Below are positions 35,077 through 44,063 of a stretch of DNA of 59,057 nucleotides, piece after piece. Every line of letters starts with the position of its first letter. The first letter of the stretch is position 1. The position numbers and the translations under genes were made by a program. The notes beneath the pieces are model-generated. The model was not told the DNA's origin and did not search any database. It saw only the letters and a list, made by a program, of their open reading frames with translations. Location: positions 37,917 to 96,973 of the forward strand of contig DAJQ01000027.1 of the NCBI GenBank assembly GCA_002496395.1, read 5' to 3'. The DNA comes from Methanocorpusculaceae archaeon UBA456. Its GTDB lineage: Archaea; Halobacteriota; Methanomicrobia; Methanomicrobiales; Methanocorpusculaceae.

Positions 35077-36741
35077 TTATGCACCGGCGTAGATTCCTGA
35101 TCCAATGAGCCAGTCGCGACCTGCCGGAACCACATAACAGAGTTTTAAGCTTTCAATACCGGTTGCGGGGCTGGTGTAGGTGACATACACAAACCCACCG
35201 CCAGCCTCTGCAACATCAATTTCCCACGTGATTGCATTGACCCCGTAGCTGTCCTCAAAGTCGAGCCGCTTTGATCCGATCAGCTCAGGCTGGTAGGGGA
35301 GGGCAAGGGTGGTGCCATCGTACCCGTATGCAAAGATATAGGAGTCGCCGAGCCCGAATTCACCATCCTGATCATTGAAATCAAGTAGAGCCTGCTCTTT
35401 TCCATGTTCTGCGGCATAATCCCGTGCATGGTGGACACGGAGCACCAGTTCATCACGATCGGCTTCATTGAATTCTGCCCTGACTGAGGGGAGGTAGATT
35501 CCTGAACCAACCCACCAGGTCTCATCGACCGGGAGGACATAGGAGAGTTTCAGCTCGCCACGGAAGTCATGTTCCGGGTTTGGATAGATATAATAGACAG
35601 CTCCTCCCCCTGACCCTGCTTTTCTCGTCATTTCGTCAATATAGAGGACTCCGTTTGGATCGGCGGTCGCAAGACGGTTCTCGCCGATGAGTCCCGGCTG
35701 GAAGGGGAGAGCGAGGCAGGTGCCGTCTTGAGCATAGGAGAAGATGTAGAGCTCTCCCCTCACAAAGTCTCCTTCCTGATCATTGAATGCCGCAAGCGCT
35801 GCTTCGTGTCCATGCTCGCGGGCATAAACAGCGGCTTCTGCAACAAAGCTCTTCATGGCATCGATCTCCTCTTCGGTCCGGGGCGTGATCCGATCGCCGT
35901 TCTTATCGACTCTCTCACTTCCCTCGTTCCAGGTGATCACAACCCTCCATTCGGCACCATTGACCCCGGCAGTTCCCCAGATGGCTCTCTTTGTTACCTG
36001 GTGCTGCCAGTTTCTGTCCCAGAATGTATAGGTGATCTCGCCGGCCGGCTCGGAGACGATTGTGGAGAATGCCTCCCGAAGTCCGGGTTCCTGGTATGCG
36101 GGATCGGTGAAGAGGTTCCTCCCGATCTCCTCTGCCGTTGCGTCATAGATCACCCGTCCGCCTGTCTCTGCAACCCAGATATCGTAGGGTGTCCCGGCAA
36201 GGATCGGGGTGATCTGCCGCGAGATCATCTGCTCAGGCCGGTAGGTGATATCGGTATAGCCGAGGTATCTGCCATCGGCAGCAACAATCGGGCTGCTCTG
36301 TGAGATCCCGTAGAACCCCTCGACGAGCCAGAAGACATCGGAGACGATGTTAACCTGTTCGGTATTTGCCCTCTCAACTTCTGGCTGGTATGCCCAATCA
36401 AGGCCAGCAAGTGCGGCATACTGCTCAGGAACAGCGGCGATGACAATTCCATCAGGTGCGATCACCACCGAGGAATGGGCATACGCGAATTTTTGGAGCG
36501 ATTGCTTCAGAAAATTCAGTGTTTCCGGATTATCGAGCCCAAGTGCGGCGAGCTGATCTGCATTCTCTCCGGTTGTCAGGGAGATACTCATGAGTTCTTC
36601 GTTGATCGAGTTGATCGATTCGTCCAGTATCCGGTTCATCTCATCATGATGAATGGCATCTTCATCCACCCCACCGAGACATCCGCAGACACAGACAAGA
36701 ACGATACAAGCCAGGATCAGGCAGGCGTTCAATGGTCGCAT
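35077..36741 (-). CDS. lipoprotein with three Cache sensory domains
   Basis: 554 residues. Lipobox near CVCGC (about residues 17-21), so probably exported and lipid-anchored. Residues about 35-280 form a dCache-like domain (SSVVIAPDGIVIAA, GRYLGYTDITYRPEQM, YDIWVAETGGRVIYD). Two related modules follow, each with ALxAFNDQxG or ALLDFNDQDG, YIFSYAQDGTCLALPFQP or YIFAYGYDGTTLALPYQP, and WWVGSGIY or WLIGSGIY: single-Cache type-2 repeats at about 300-425 and 430-554. There is no transmembrane signalling or kinase part, so it would have to pass its signal to another protein or act as a binding protein. Confidence 0.88.
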   Translation of the reverse strand: MRPLNACLILACIVLVCVCGCLGGVDEDAIHHDEMNRILDESINSINEELMSISLTTGENADQLAALGLDNPETLNFLKQSLQKFAYAHSSVVIAPDGIVIAAVPEQYAALAGLDWAYQPEVERANTEQVNIVSDVFWLVEGFYGISQSSPIVAADGRYLGYTDITYRPEQMISRQITPILAGTPYDIWVAETGGRVIYDATAEEIGRNLFTDPAYQEPGLREAFSTIVSEPAGEITYTFWDRNWQHQVTKRAIWGTAGVNGAEWRVVITWNEGSERVDKNGDRITPRTEEEIDAMKSFVAEAAVYAREHGHEAALAAFNDQEGDFVRGELYIFSYAQDGTCLALPFQPGLIGENRLATADPNGVLYIDEMTRKAGSGGGAVYYIYPNPEHDFRGELKLSYVLPVDETWWVGSGIYLPSVRAEFNEADRDELVLRVHHARDYAAEHGKEQALLDFNDQDGEFGLGDSYIFAYGYDGTTLALPYQPELIGSKRLDFEDSYGVNAITWEIDVAEAGGGFVYVTYTSPATGIESLKLCYVVPAGRDWLIGSGIYAGA

Positions 36742-36857
36742 AGAGAAGTTATAATTCCACCATTGCTAAAAAGGCGATTGGTATTCTCCTCCCGTTCCCG
36801 GAGAGGGAAATATTTATGATTTGAATGGTACAACCCTGATATTACCAGGTGAGCGAG

Positions 36858-37115
36858 ATGTCGCGACGGAATACGCGGTTTTCACGGGATGTCCTGTATC
36901 AGGATGAGTATTTCGGTGGCTTCCCGGATGCACCAGAGTACCTGGCTGCAAAGAACCCGGAGAGGTACAATCGAAAACAGAAACGAAACGAGAAGGTGCC
37001 GAAGAAGTCGCCGGTGCGGGGAAGAGGCTATGATCTCCCTGAGTTTGAACTTCTCCCGGTGAAGAAGAAGATACGAGGTAAGACAGTTAGTTTTGATTCG
37101 GATCGATTCTTCTGA
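36858..37115 (+). CDS. small basic protein, function unknown
   Basis: 85 residues from the ATG at 36858, which has AGGTGA at good spacing; a GTG three codons earlier is less likely. Rich in Arg, Lys and aromatic residues (FSRDVLYQDEYFGGFPDAPEYLA, then ERYNRKQKRNEKVPKKSPVRGRGYD). Probably a nucleic-acid or ribosome-associated protein by composition, but no motif is recognised. TATTTATG at 36811-36818 is a plausible TATA box, and a T-loop hairpin follows the stop, so it looks like a single-gene unit. Confidence 0.7.
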   Translation: MSRRNTRFSRDVLYQDEYFGGFPDAPEYLAAKNPERYNRKQKRNEKVPKKSPVRGRGYDLPEFELLPVKKKIRGKTVSFDSDRFF

Positions 37116-37122
37116 AAATACA

Positions 37123-37135
37123 GCATTTTTTATGC
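37123..37135 (+). terminator. hairpin with T5 loop after the small basic gene
   Basis: GCAT-TTTTT-ATGC right after the stop at 37115, in an A/T-rich stretch. Stem is short, so this is tentative; the T run itself is the usual archaeal stop signal. Confidence 0.4.
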
Positions 37136-37254
37136 CATCTCCGGGTTCCCGCCTTTTTCAAAAAATGGCCCGGAGGAGAAGAGACACTCATCCCGGAGCT
37201 CTGTTTCAGGTGACTTATGGCGCCGGAATTGCTCAAAAACGAGATTGTGAGAAA

Positions 37255-37992
37255 TTACTGAAGGGGAATCGGACTTAAATCCGGGAGAAAAAATGCCGGA
37301 TCTCTGATGAGGATTCCAGGCAATCTCTCTTCGATTGCTGTGGCGTTCTGTAAAATATGACTTTTATCAGTAGTGATAAAATGGGTCGGTGATTGAATAT
37401 TGTGGCTCATTATATGAAAAGAATCTAATAAAACATTGGTATCTGGCTCATACTGGATTACCTCAAGCAATGCATTCTTTTCAGCAGTCAGCTCATCTGT
37501 ATAATCCAGTGGGCAGCACGAATAACAGACAATGAGTGCGTCTGTATCTTCCGAACAGGTGAACTGTAATGTATAGAGTGCTTCCTTTATGGTATCAGTG
37601 ATTTTTCGCCTGTATTGATCACGTTCTTCTTCGGATCTGAGCATACATTGCCTGATATCCTCCATATTGCTCCGCATAAATGACCGAATCAGGTTCGATT
37701 GCCTATGTGAATCAAGGGTTCTGAGGTATTTTTCAGTTATTGCATTGATTGTAGTGTCGAGTGTGAATGGATTTGGGCTTGATGGGAGGTTTCGGAAAAG
37801 ATGTGCCAGATAGGAGATGATTGTCCGTCTGAATCCTCCGTAGACACCTCTGCACTCATCGTAGACACGTTCGCTGGTATGGCGCCCGATATCTTCCAGG
37901 TGCATGTATTTTGTCGTCAGTTCATAGTGCCTGTCCCAGTAGAGTGTTGAACCGATGATGATATTCGCATCAAGGAAGTGGTGCTTTGCCAT
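37255..37992 (-). CDS. PIN-like nuclease, second gene of a toxin-antitoxin-like pair
   Basis: 245 residues from ATG 37992. PIN-like features: HHFLDANIII at the N-terminus (first Asp), conserved acidic VYDECRG, DTDALIVCY and FITTDKSHI near the end (last Asp), consistent with a metal-dependent ribonuclease fold. It is longer than usual PIN toxins (about 130-150). The frame is open to 38073, overlapping the upstream gene; ATGs at 38058 (better SD) and 38022 are alternatives, but the PIN fold begins right after the chosen ATG, 13 bp past the upstream stop. Base composition is AT-richer than neighbouring genes. RNase target unknown. Confidence 0.7.
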   Translation of the reverse strand: MAKHHFLDANIIIGSTLYWDRHYELTTKYMHLEDIGRHTSERVYDECRGVYGGFRRTIISYLAHLFRNLPSSPNPFTLDTTINAITEKYLRTLDSHRQSNLIRSFMRSNMEDIRQCMLRSEEERDQYRRKITDTIKEALYTLQFTCSEDTDALIVCYSCCPLDYTDELTAEKNALLEVIQYEPDTNVLLDSFHIMSHNIQSPTHFITTDKSHILQNATAIEERLPGILIRDPAFFLPDLSPIPLQ

Positions 37993-38005
37993 GGTGTGTC
38001 CCAAA

Positions 38006-38947
38006 TCAGGAGAGGTACCCATTGACAAGAGAAGAGAGTATTCGTTTTGACTGCTCATCCGGCTCCCTTCCACGTTTGTTCAGAGTTGATTTCCTCACAC
38101 TGCGTGTGTATTCTCTGATAGCAGGATTAAGCTCTCTTAGTTTTGCCTGATAAAGGATGTGCCAGGTGCTGATCTCTGGATCATAGTAGGGATCATGGGC
38201 TTCTTTCAGGATTCGTAAACCCCGGGTGAAGGTATACCAGATCTCCTCGGCTCTCTTGTGTGTCTCTTCTGCAAGGAATCCACAATCGGGATCTTCATGC
38301 CGCATTCTGTCAAAGGCGATACCGGCTGCTGATACAAATGAGGTGAAAATCTCGGTAAATTCATCAAAGAGCGGATCATCGGGGATCTCCACTTCACAGG
38401 TATACAGCATATTTTCCAGTGCGTCAATATGGGGGGTATCGAGATCAGAAGAGAATCGACTCAGGGTTGTCTGCTCTTTTGCTGCTCTTTGCACATAGAG
38501 GGTGAGTGGGGCAAGAAAATCGAGTTTATAGTGAGGAAGAAAAGGGAATGGAGCATAGGTTCGATAGATCTCTTCAATCAGGGGTTCTATCCTGTACGGG
38601 TTGCAGGATGCAACGACGTTTTTTACCATCTCAGATGCATCATTGAGGACGGCAATTCCTTCTGGCCTGGTACCCGCTGCCATGAGGACGGTTATGCCTG
38701 TGTGCGTCTCTTCCTCCAGAAGAGTACCGTTCATCCTGAGTCCATCTATTGCAGATTCCACTACATCCGAATACGGACCATAGTTGTACCAGTAATAGGG
38801 GAGAGAAGAGCGGACCTTATCCCCCTTGGGGAGGGATACTGAAACTTTATAAAGAATTTTTTGTATTGCAGTTTTTGAGAGTTTCATCCTGGGTCGTGAG
38901 ATGAATATCTGCTGAATAAGATGGGATGCAACTTCGAATGGAAGCAT
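38006..38947 (-). CDS. Panacea/YwgA-like protein, candidate antitoxin
   Basis: 313 residues. Residues about 20-85 (KLSKTAIQKILYKVSVSL, PYYWYNYGPYSDVVESAIDGLRMNGTL) resemble the helical core of the SocA/Panacea (DUF4065) antitoxin domain and the related YwgA proteins: the Q-K-hydrophobic-Y start, the W/Y-YGPYS centre and the final helix. The rest (100-313) is helical and not recognised. It is the first gene of the pair and lies 13 bp before the PIN-like gene. AT-richer than the neighbours, suggesting transfer. The antitoxin role is inferred from the domain and the pairing. Confidence 0.6.
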   Translation of the reverse strand: MLPFEVASHLIQQIFISRPRMKLSKTAIQKILYKVSVSLPKGDKVRSSLPYYWYNYGPYSDVVESAIDGLRMNGTLLEEETHTGITVLMAAGTRPEGIAVLNDASEMVKNVVASCNPYRIEPLIEEIYRTYAPFPFLPHYKLDFLAPLTLYVQRAAKEQTTLSRFSSDLDTPHIDALENMLYTCEVEIPDDPLFDEFTEIFTSFVSAAGIAFDRMRHEDPDCGFLAEETHKRAEEIWYTFTRGLRILKEAHDPYYDPEISTWHILYQAKLRELNPAIREYTRSVRKSTLNKRGREPDEQSKRILSSLVNGYLS

Positions 38948-38988
38948 ATCATTATACTCTCATCGATGCCTGATGATAAAATTACCTC

Positions 38989-39705
38989 TTACCTCCAGTC
39001 CTTCTTCATCGCCTCTTTCCGCATCTCCTGCGGCATCAGCTCGATTGCGTACCGGAGGGCCGTCCGGGGCATTCTCCTCTTCTTTGCCTGGACATAGGCG
39101 AAGACCTCTTCCCGGTGCTTCCTGCTCTCCTCTTTCAGGAGCCACCCGTATCCTTTCTGTACCAGATCCTCGGTATCCAGAAGGAGGATATCTGCGATCC
39201 GGAATGCTTCTTCGAGGAACTCACCCTTCTTTGCAGGAACGATCAACGAGACTGCGGCAGCTCGCCTGAGCCACCGGTTCTCAGATTCTGCCCATGTATA
39301 GAGCCTGCTGATACAGTCCGGGTACAGCATCAGGAGATCGCCGACGGCATGGTTGCAGAAGCTGTCGCAGGTCGCCCAGTTTGTCACATACCGCTCGATA
39401 CAGTCTTCGAAGGTGACCAGATCCTCTGGCTCGAACCGATCGCTGAAATGAGGCAGCCATGAGGTGGCGATGAAGGACTCTTCAAGGTAGCCGGAGGAGA
39501 AGAGGTCCTCGCAGAGGCAGAATATCTCTCCTTTCTCCATTGTTTTCAGGGCAGGGAGATACGATCTGGCAATTTTAGTCACTTCGGCGGTCTTCATGCC
39601 ATAGGAGGTCACCTCCTCCTTAAAGAACCGCTTCCCGCTCTCTGCGAGTGCCGGATCCCCCCGTTCTTTCAGGGTGGATCGGATCTCATCCAGCATGGTA
39701 CTCAT
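38989..39705 (-). CDS. AlkD-like DNA alkylation repair protein
   Basis: 238 residues, all helical HEAT-like repeats. FFKEEVTSYGMKTAEVTKIARSY at the start and WATCDSFCNHAVGDLL, ENRWLRRAAAVSLIVPAKKGEF and LVQKGYGWLLKEESRKH match the AlkD/AlkC glycosylase family that flips N3- or N7-alkylated purines from DNA. Catalytic Trp/Asp/Arg positions are consistent with WATCDSF and WLRRA. Single gene. Confidence 0.9.
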   Translation of the reverse strand: MSTMLDEIRSTLKERGDPALAESGKRFFKEEVTSYGMKTAEVTKIARSYLPALKTMEKGEIFCLCEDLFSSGYLEESFIATSWLPHFSDRFEPEDLVTFEDCIERYVTNWATCDSFCNHAVGDLLMLYPDCISRLYTWAESENRWLRRAAAVSLIVPAKKGEFLEEAFRIADILLLDTEDLVQKGYGWLLKEESRKHREEVFAYVQAKKRRMPRTALRYAIELMPQEMRKEAMKKDWR

Positions 39706-39769
39706 ACCAGAGATCTCTATTTTCAGGCAATAGAGGTTCCTCTCTATGCCTCACCCGGACAACTCCTCC

Positions 39770-41143
39770 TCATTGGTACCGTATCAGCCCGCTGATGTAC
39801 CGCCGCACCCAGAAGAGGGCAAAGAGGCCGCCGCAGGTGTTCCCGGCAACAACTCCCCACCAGATCCCGACCTCGCCATAGGAGAGTGATATGCCGAGGA
39901 TCCAGATGAAGACTGCGATAAAGACGATATTCCTGAAGAATTCAAGGATCAGTGCCGATACCCCTCTGCCTGTTCCCTGAAAGATGGCGGAAGAGAACAT
40001 CCCTGTCGGAACAAACGGGAAGAACCAGCAGATCGTCCTGAGAAATGCCGTGATATCTGGTGCAAGATGTGCACTCTCAGGTGAATAGGTGAAGATCATT
40101 GCAAGGTATGGTGCGAGCAGCCAGGTGGCGGCGGTCAGGATGAGAGAGATGAGAAGACCGTATCCAAGAGCGATTTTGTGTACTGAACGCACTCTCTCGA
40201 ACTTCCGTGCACCATATGATGCCCCGGAAATTGATATGAGGGCGATTGAGATCCCGATCAGCGGGATGATCGAGAAGAGCACCACCCGCCATCCCGCAGT
40301 ATAGACTGCCACCGCGTCATTCCCGGTGGTGGTCACCAGGAGGGCGTTGATTAAAATCGCCACTGCCGACATCATCACAAACTGAAGACTGCCGGGGATG
40401 CCGACTTTGATGATATCAGTTGCAATCTCCCGCTCGGGCCGGATCTCTGATCCCCTCAGGGTGACGTAGGTTGAGCGCTCAATAAAGAGCCAGTAGATGA
40501 GCAGCACTGAGACGAGCACAATCGAGATGAGAGTTGCCCATGCAGCACCTGCCACCCCAAGCCCCATCGGATAGATCAGGATCGGGTCAAGGATACAGTT
40601 GAACACAGCCGAGGCACCCATCGCGTACATCGTTTTCTTCGTCGATCCCTCTGCATTGAAGATCGCATATGAGATGGAGGCAAAGAGGAGGAACGGGGTT
40701 CCTGCAAAGACGATCCTCGCATAGTCGGCGGTCAGTGCCGTTGCATCCCCGGCACCAAGAAGTGCGGCAATCGGTTCTGCACAGAAGACGAGAACGGGGG
40801 TGATCAGGGCAGCAATAATCAGGATGAGGCCGATCCCCTGCATCGCGGCCCGATCAGCCCCCATCCGATCTCCCGCCCCGATCCGTCTGGCGATGGCAGA
40901 ACTGACACCGGCACCAAGCCCGTTCCCAAGGCCGATCAGGATCAGGAAGAGCGGGGTGACAAAACCGACTGCGGCGAGAGCATCTTCCCCAAGCCCTGCC
41001 ACCCAGATCGCATCGATAAGATTGTAGATGGACTGGAGGAGCATTGCAATGATCACCGGGATCGAAAGAGCAATAATCGCCTTTTTTGGATCGCCGGTGA
41101 GGATGGAGACTCCCTTATGGATGGACTGATCGATGGGGTTCAT
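39770..41143 (-). CDS. MATE-family efflux transporter
   Basis: 457 residues, about 12 membrane helices in two homologous halves. IPVIIAMLLQSIYNLIDAIWV, LGNGLGAGVSSAIARRIG and the second-half GISIALISISGASYGARKFERV are typical of the MATE/NorM group. Probably exports cationic compounds in exchange for Na+ or H+. An AATTTATAATT element lies just upstream. It is monocistronic and divergent from the PHP gene. Confidence 0.93.
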   Translation of the reverse strand: MNPIDQSIHKGVSILTGDPKKAIIALSIPVIIAMLLQSIYNLIDAIWVAGLGEDALAAVGFVTPLFLILIGLGNGLGAGVSSAIARRIGAGDRMGADRAAMQGIGLILIIAALITPVLVFCAEPIAALLGAGDATALTADYARIVFAGTPFLLFASISYAIFNAEGSTKKTMYAMGASAVFNCILDPILIYPMGLGVAGAAWATLISIVLVSVLLIYWLFIERSTYVTLRGSEIRPEREIATDIIKVGIPGSLQFVMMSAVAILINALLVTTTGNDAVAVYTAGWRVVLFSIIPLIGISIALISISGASYGARKFERVRSVHKIALGYGLLISLILTAATWLLAPYLAMIFTYSPESAHLAPDITAFLRTICWFFPFVPTGMFSSAIFQGTGRGVSALILEFFRNIVFIAVFIWILGISLSYGEVGIWWGVVAGNTCGGLFALFWVRRYISGLIRYQ

Positions 41144-41334
41144 GGTATCATGGAATTATAAATTTTGTCTTTAACTGTACTGAACTCAACACAGATAATC
41201 TCTCCGAAACCAGAACCCGGCAGTGTTCATTGCAGGTCTGCAGGTACTATTTTCCGAATCATCCAGATACTCTCAGGGTATATCAGAGAGGATAGATGGG
41301 TTTCTTTATCATGGCATGAGAATAGTGAGTATCA

Positions 41335-42012
41335 ATGATGCTCCGGTGTGACCTCCATATTCATACCAATCATTCGCGTGACGGTGAGAGCCGTGTCGAG
41401 GATATCCTCAGGAGGGCTGAAGAGATCGGCCTTGATGCGATTGCGATCACCGATCATGATACCGTTGCTGGTGCCAGATATGCGCTTGAACTGAAGACGA
41501 AGGTATTGATCATCCCTGGAATTGAGGTATCGACAAAAGAAGGGCACCTCCTTGTCCTCGGCGTGACTGATCCGATTCCCGCCGGGCTATCGGTCAGGCA
41601 GACGATTGCGATTGCAGAGCAGATGGGCGGGGTGACAGTTCTGCCCCATCCGTTCCATATGTGGCGGCATGGGGTCGGGCTGAAATTACAAGATGCTCTT
41701 TCCCTCGTCGATGCGGTGGAGGCATTCAACTCCCGGTATATCGTCGGTGCAGCAAACCAGAAGGCGGCACGGTTTGCCCGCAGGTTCGGGAAGCCCTGTA
41801 TCGGGGGGAGCGATGCCCACCACTGGCGGTATGTCGGGTATGGGTCAACACTGATTGATGCAGAACCGACGGTGGAATCTATACTGCAAGCCATCTGCGA
41901 GGGGAAGACCATCGCCTCCTGCCGGATGACGCCGCTTCGCACCTATACCCGCCAGTCCCTCAAAAGTACATGGAGGAGGTTGCAACGGCGGATACCGAAC
42001 CTTCGCCGGTGA
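41335..42012 (+). CDS. PHP-domain phosphoesterase
   Basis: 225 residues. The four PHP motifs are CDLHIHTNHSRDG, AIAITDHDTV, IPGIEVSTKEGHLL and GGSDAHH, giving the metal-ligand set for a trinuclear site. Related to the YciV/TrpH group of nucleotide phosphoesterases and to bacterial RNase AM; the substrate is not known. The C-terminal 30 residues are basic. CTTTATC at about 41306 suggests a leaderless transcript. Its end overlaps truA by 43 bp, so the two are probably coupled. Confidence 0.88.
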   Translation: MMLRCDLHIHTNHSRDGESRVEDILRRAEEIGLDAIAITDHDTVAGARYALELKTKVLIIPGIEVSTKEGHLLVLGVTDPIPAGLSVRQTIAIAEQMGGVTVLPHPFHMWRHGVGLKLQDALSLVDAVEAFNSRYIVGAANQKAARFARRFGKPCIGGSDAHHWRYVGYGSTLIDAEPTVESILQAICEGKTIASCRMTPLRTYTRQSLKSTWRRLQRRIPNLRR

Positions 42013-42851
42013 GAATCGCCCTTTCGCTCAGCTATCTCGGGCGGCGGTTCTCCGGCTCACAGCAGCAGCCGGATGCCCGGACAGTCGAAGGGGTGCTGAT
42101 CGACGCATGTATCCGGCTTGGCCTTTTTGAAGATTTCCGCTCTGCCGGATTCGTCTCTGCCGGGAGGACCGATGCCGGTGTCTCGGCACGGAGGCAGGTG
42201 GTTGCGTTCACAACACCCTATCCTGAGCGTGCCGTCTCTTCCTTAAACCGGATGCTCCCCTATGACTGTCAGGCAACCGGCTGGGCTGCGGTTCCGGTTG
42301 ATTTCAATCCCCGGTATCGGGCAGCCAGCCGGACATACCGGTACCTCTTTCCGGGAAAGGGGCTTGATCTGCATCTGATGGAAGAGGCTGCATCCCGCTT
42401 CGTCGGGCTCCATGATTTCCGCAGAATTGCACGGGTGGAAGAGGGGCGGGATCCAATGCGCCGAATCCTCTCGGAACAGATCTTCTCAGAAGAGGATCTG
42501 ATCGTCTTTGAAGTGAGTGGGGAGAGTTTCCTCTGGAATATGGTCCGGGGGATGGCAACACTCCTCCTCGCAGCGGGTGCAGGCGTAATCCCGCCGGAAC
42601 GGATCAGCACCCTCCTTACTGAAGCAGGATCCCGGATCCCAGCAGCCCCTCCTGATCCACTGATCCTCTGGGATGTGGACTGCGGCCTTACCTTCAATCC
42701 TCTCACCAGATCTGAAAAGGCAGATCAATTGCTCAGGAATGAAGCAGACCGGCTCCGGATCGGAGAAAAAATGGTTGGGTGGTTAGGCGGGGACCGCCGA
42801 GATCTCTTTAGGAATAAGGAGATTCACGATAAACTGGGGCACCTGTTGTGA
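41970..42851 (+). CDS. truA: tRNA pseudouridine synthase A
   Basis: 293 residues. FSGSQQQPDARTVEGVL and the catalytic-Asp loop GRTDAGVSARRQVVAF are TruA signatures; YRAASRTYRYLFP and SFLWNMVRGMATLLL match the C-terminal subdomain. It makes pseudouridine at positions 38-40 of tRNA anticodon stems. The start ATG lies inside the end of the PHP gene. Its 3' end overlaps the convergent membrane protein gene by 69 bp, an unusual antisense overlap. A C-terminal extension of about 30 residues follows the conserved part. Confidence 0.94.
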   Translation: MEEVATADTEPSPVRIALSLSYLGRRFSGSQQQPDARTVEGVLIDACIRLGLFEDFRSAGFVSAGRTDAGVSARRQVVAFTTPYPERAVSSLNRMLPYDCQATGWAAVPVDFNPRYRAASRTYRYLFPGKGLDLHLMEEAASRFVGLHDFRRIARVEEGRDPMRRILSEQIFSEEDLIVFEVSGESFLWNMVRGMATLLLAAGAGVIPPERISTLLTEAGSRIPAAPPDPLILWDVDCGLTFNPLTRSEKADQLLRNEADRLRIGEKMVGWLGGDRRDLFRNKEIHDKLGHLL

Positions 42852-43442
42852 TGTCCTCACTGCAAGGAAGAAGTTTGCCGTTGCCGGGTCAGAGAGCCCG
42901 CGATAGGTGAGGTATATCTGGAAGTTCGTATCGACGACGGTGATACCAAGCGTCTTCACAACCGCCCGCCGCTCGGATATCAGCTTATCCTCTCCAACAT
43001 CCAGTTTCTGGGTCTGCCCGTCAACGGCGATCATCATCTCATCCTGGGTGGAGAGGGCGACCATATCGATCCCGCCGACATTCACGGTCTTTCCGAGCGG
43101 GAACCAGACATTATAGGTAGTGGTATAGGGGTACGTCTGACCCTCCACCGGTGCATACATCGTCACATTCAGGGTGGCGAAGACTGCGACCACACCGATC
43201 AGCAGGATCAGGATGAGCACGCCGATGATCTTCAGCTTGCTGCCCTTCTTCTTCTCTCCAGGCTTCTCCATGTACCGGATCTCATGGACCGTCTCCTTCT
43301 CACGGGTGACCTGTGGTGCCGGAGCGGGTGTTGGAGCGGGTGTTGGAGCGGGTGTTGGAGCAGGTGCCGGAGTACTTGCCGGAGTGTTCAGGGGATCCTG
43401 TGTCACCTCTGGTTCTTCTTTCTTCATCTCATCATCTGTCAT
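42783..43442 (-). CDS. membrane-anchored protein with Pro-Ala-Thr linker
   Basis: 219 residues. Acidic N-terminus (TDDEMKKEEPEVTQD), a PAPAPTPAPTP linker (about 22-45), then a single hydrophobic helix (about 71-92: IGVLILILLIGVVAVFATL) and a C-terminal extracytoplasmic domain of about 120 residues rich in beta-strands (NVWFPLGKTVNVGGIDMVAL, KLISERRAVVKTLGITVVD). The linker precedes the helix, so it should be cytoplasmic, which is unusual for such linkers. Function unknown. 3' overlap with truA of 69 bp. Confidence 0.75.
   Translation of the reverse strand: MTDDEMKKEEPEVTQDPLNTPASTPAPAPTPAPTPAPTPAPAPQVTREKETVHEIRYMEKPGEKKKGSKLKIIGVLILILLIGVVAVFATLNVTMYAPVEGQTYPYTTTYNVWFPLGKTVNVGGIDMVALSTQDEMMIAVDGQTQKLDVGEDKLISERRAVVKTLGITVVDTNFQIYLTYRGLSDPATANFFLAVRTSQQVPQFIVNLLIPKEISAVPA
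43321..43380 (-). repeat. 12-bp tandem repeat encoding the Pro-Ala-Thr linker
   Basis: Three exact copies of GGAGCGGGTGTT (plus strand) followed by two decayed ones. Translated on the minus strand as repeats of Pro-Ala-Pro-Thr. Prone to copy-number change by slippage. Confidence 0.9.
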
Positions 43443-43505
43443 AGTGTATCACACACATGTGAAAAGATGCGATCAAAATATATAAGGTCTATGGGTGAAA
43501 GTATG

Positions 43506-44063
43506 CTATCTTCTCACAAACGGAACAAGGGTAGATACGAGATGAAAGAGTGATCGTATCCGGATTCGTGCCTTGATACTCGCCGACCACCCTGCCTCTG
43601 CAAAATCGGGGGTAACATTGAGGTGAATTCTGGTTGTCCGGAGTGCACCCCGGAGAGCAGCGATCCAGCCATAGAGTTTCGCGGTCTCACCGGCATCCCC
43701 TGTTCCGATCCTGCCGGATAGTATAATCGAATCGATTGAAACCGGCATTTTCAGGAGTTGAGAGAAGGGAAATCTGGTCTTCTTCTCTGCCTCCTTCAGA
43801 ATCTCTCTCTTTTCATCCTCTATCTCATCAGGTGAATCCTCTGCCTCTTCAGGGATGATATAGGTGTAGACTGTCCTCCCGAAGAGCCGAAGCTCAAGAG
43901 TTCGTTTTGGGAGGAGGATGATGATGATCGGGCCGAGACCTCCCCCGGCAGACCATCCATCAGGGCTGATCGATCCGGTTATGGTGACACAGAACGATAG
44001 CAGGATGAAGAGGATCACCCCTCCCAGGCATGCGAATGCGAGGAGTGCGGGAAAGAGTTCCAT
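43506..44063 (-). CDS. DUF2953-family membrane protein
   Basis: 185 residues. An N-terminal membrane helix (PALLAFACLGGVILFILLSFCV) is followed by SISPDGWSAGGGLGPIIIILLPKRTLELRLFGR, an acidic charged spacer and a C-terminal domain with GDAGETAKLYGWIAALRGA and HLNVTPDFAEAGWSASIKARIRI, typical of DUF2953 (YtfI). It begins directly after the GerW/YtfJ-like gene stop, the same pairing as in spore-forming Firmicutes. In an archaeon there is no sporulation; the pair's role is unknown. Confidence 0.85.
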   Translation of the reverse strand: MELFPALLAFACLGGVILFILLSFCVTITGSISPDGWSAGGGLGPIIIILLPKRTLELRLFGRTVYTYIIPEEAEDSPDEIEDEKREILKEAEKKTRFPFSQLLKMPVSIDSIILSGRIGTGDAGETAKLYGWIAALRGALRTTRIHLNVTPDFAEAGWSASIKARIRIRSLFHLVSTLVPFVRR

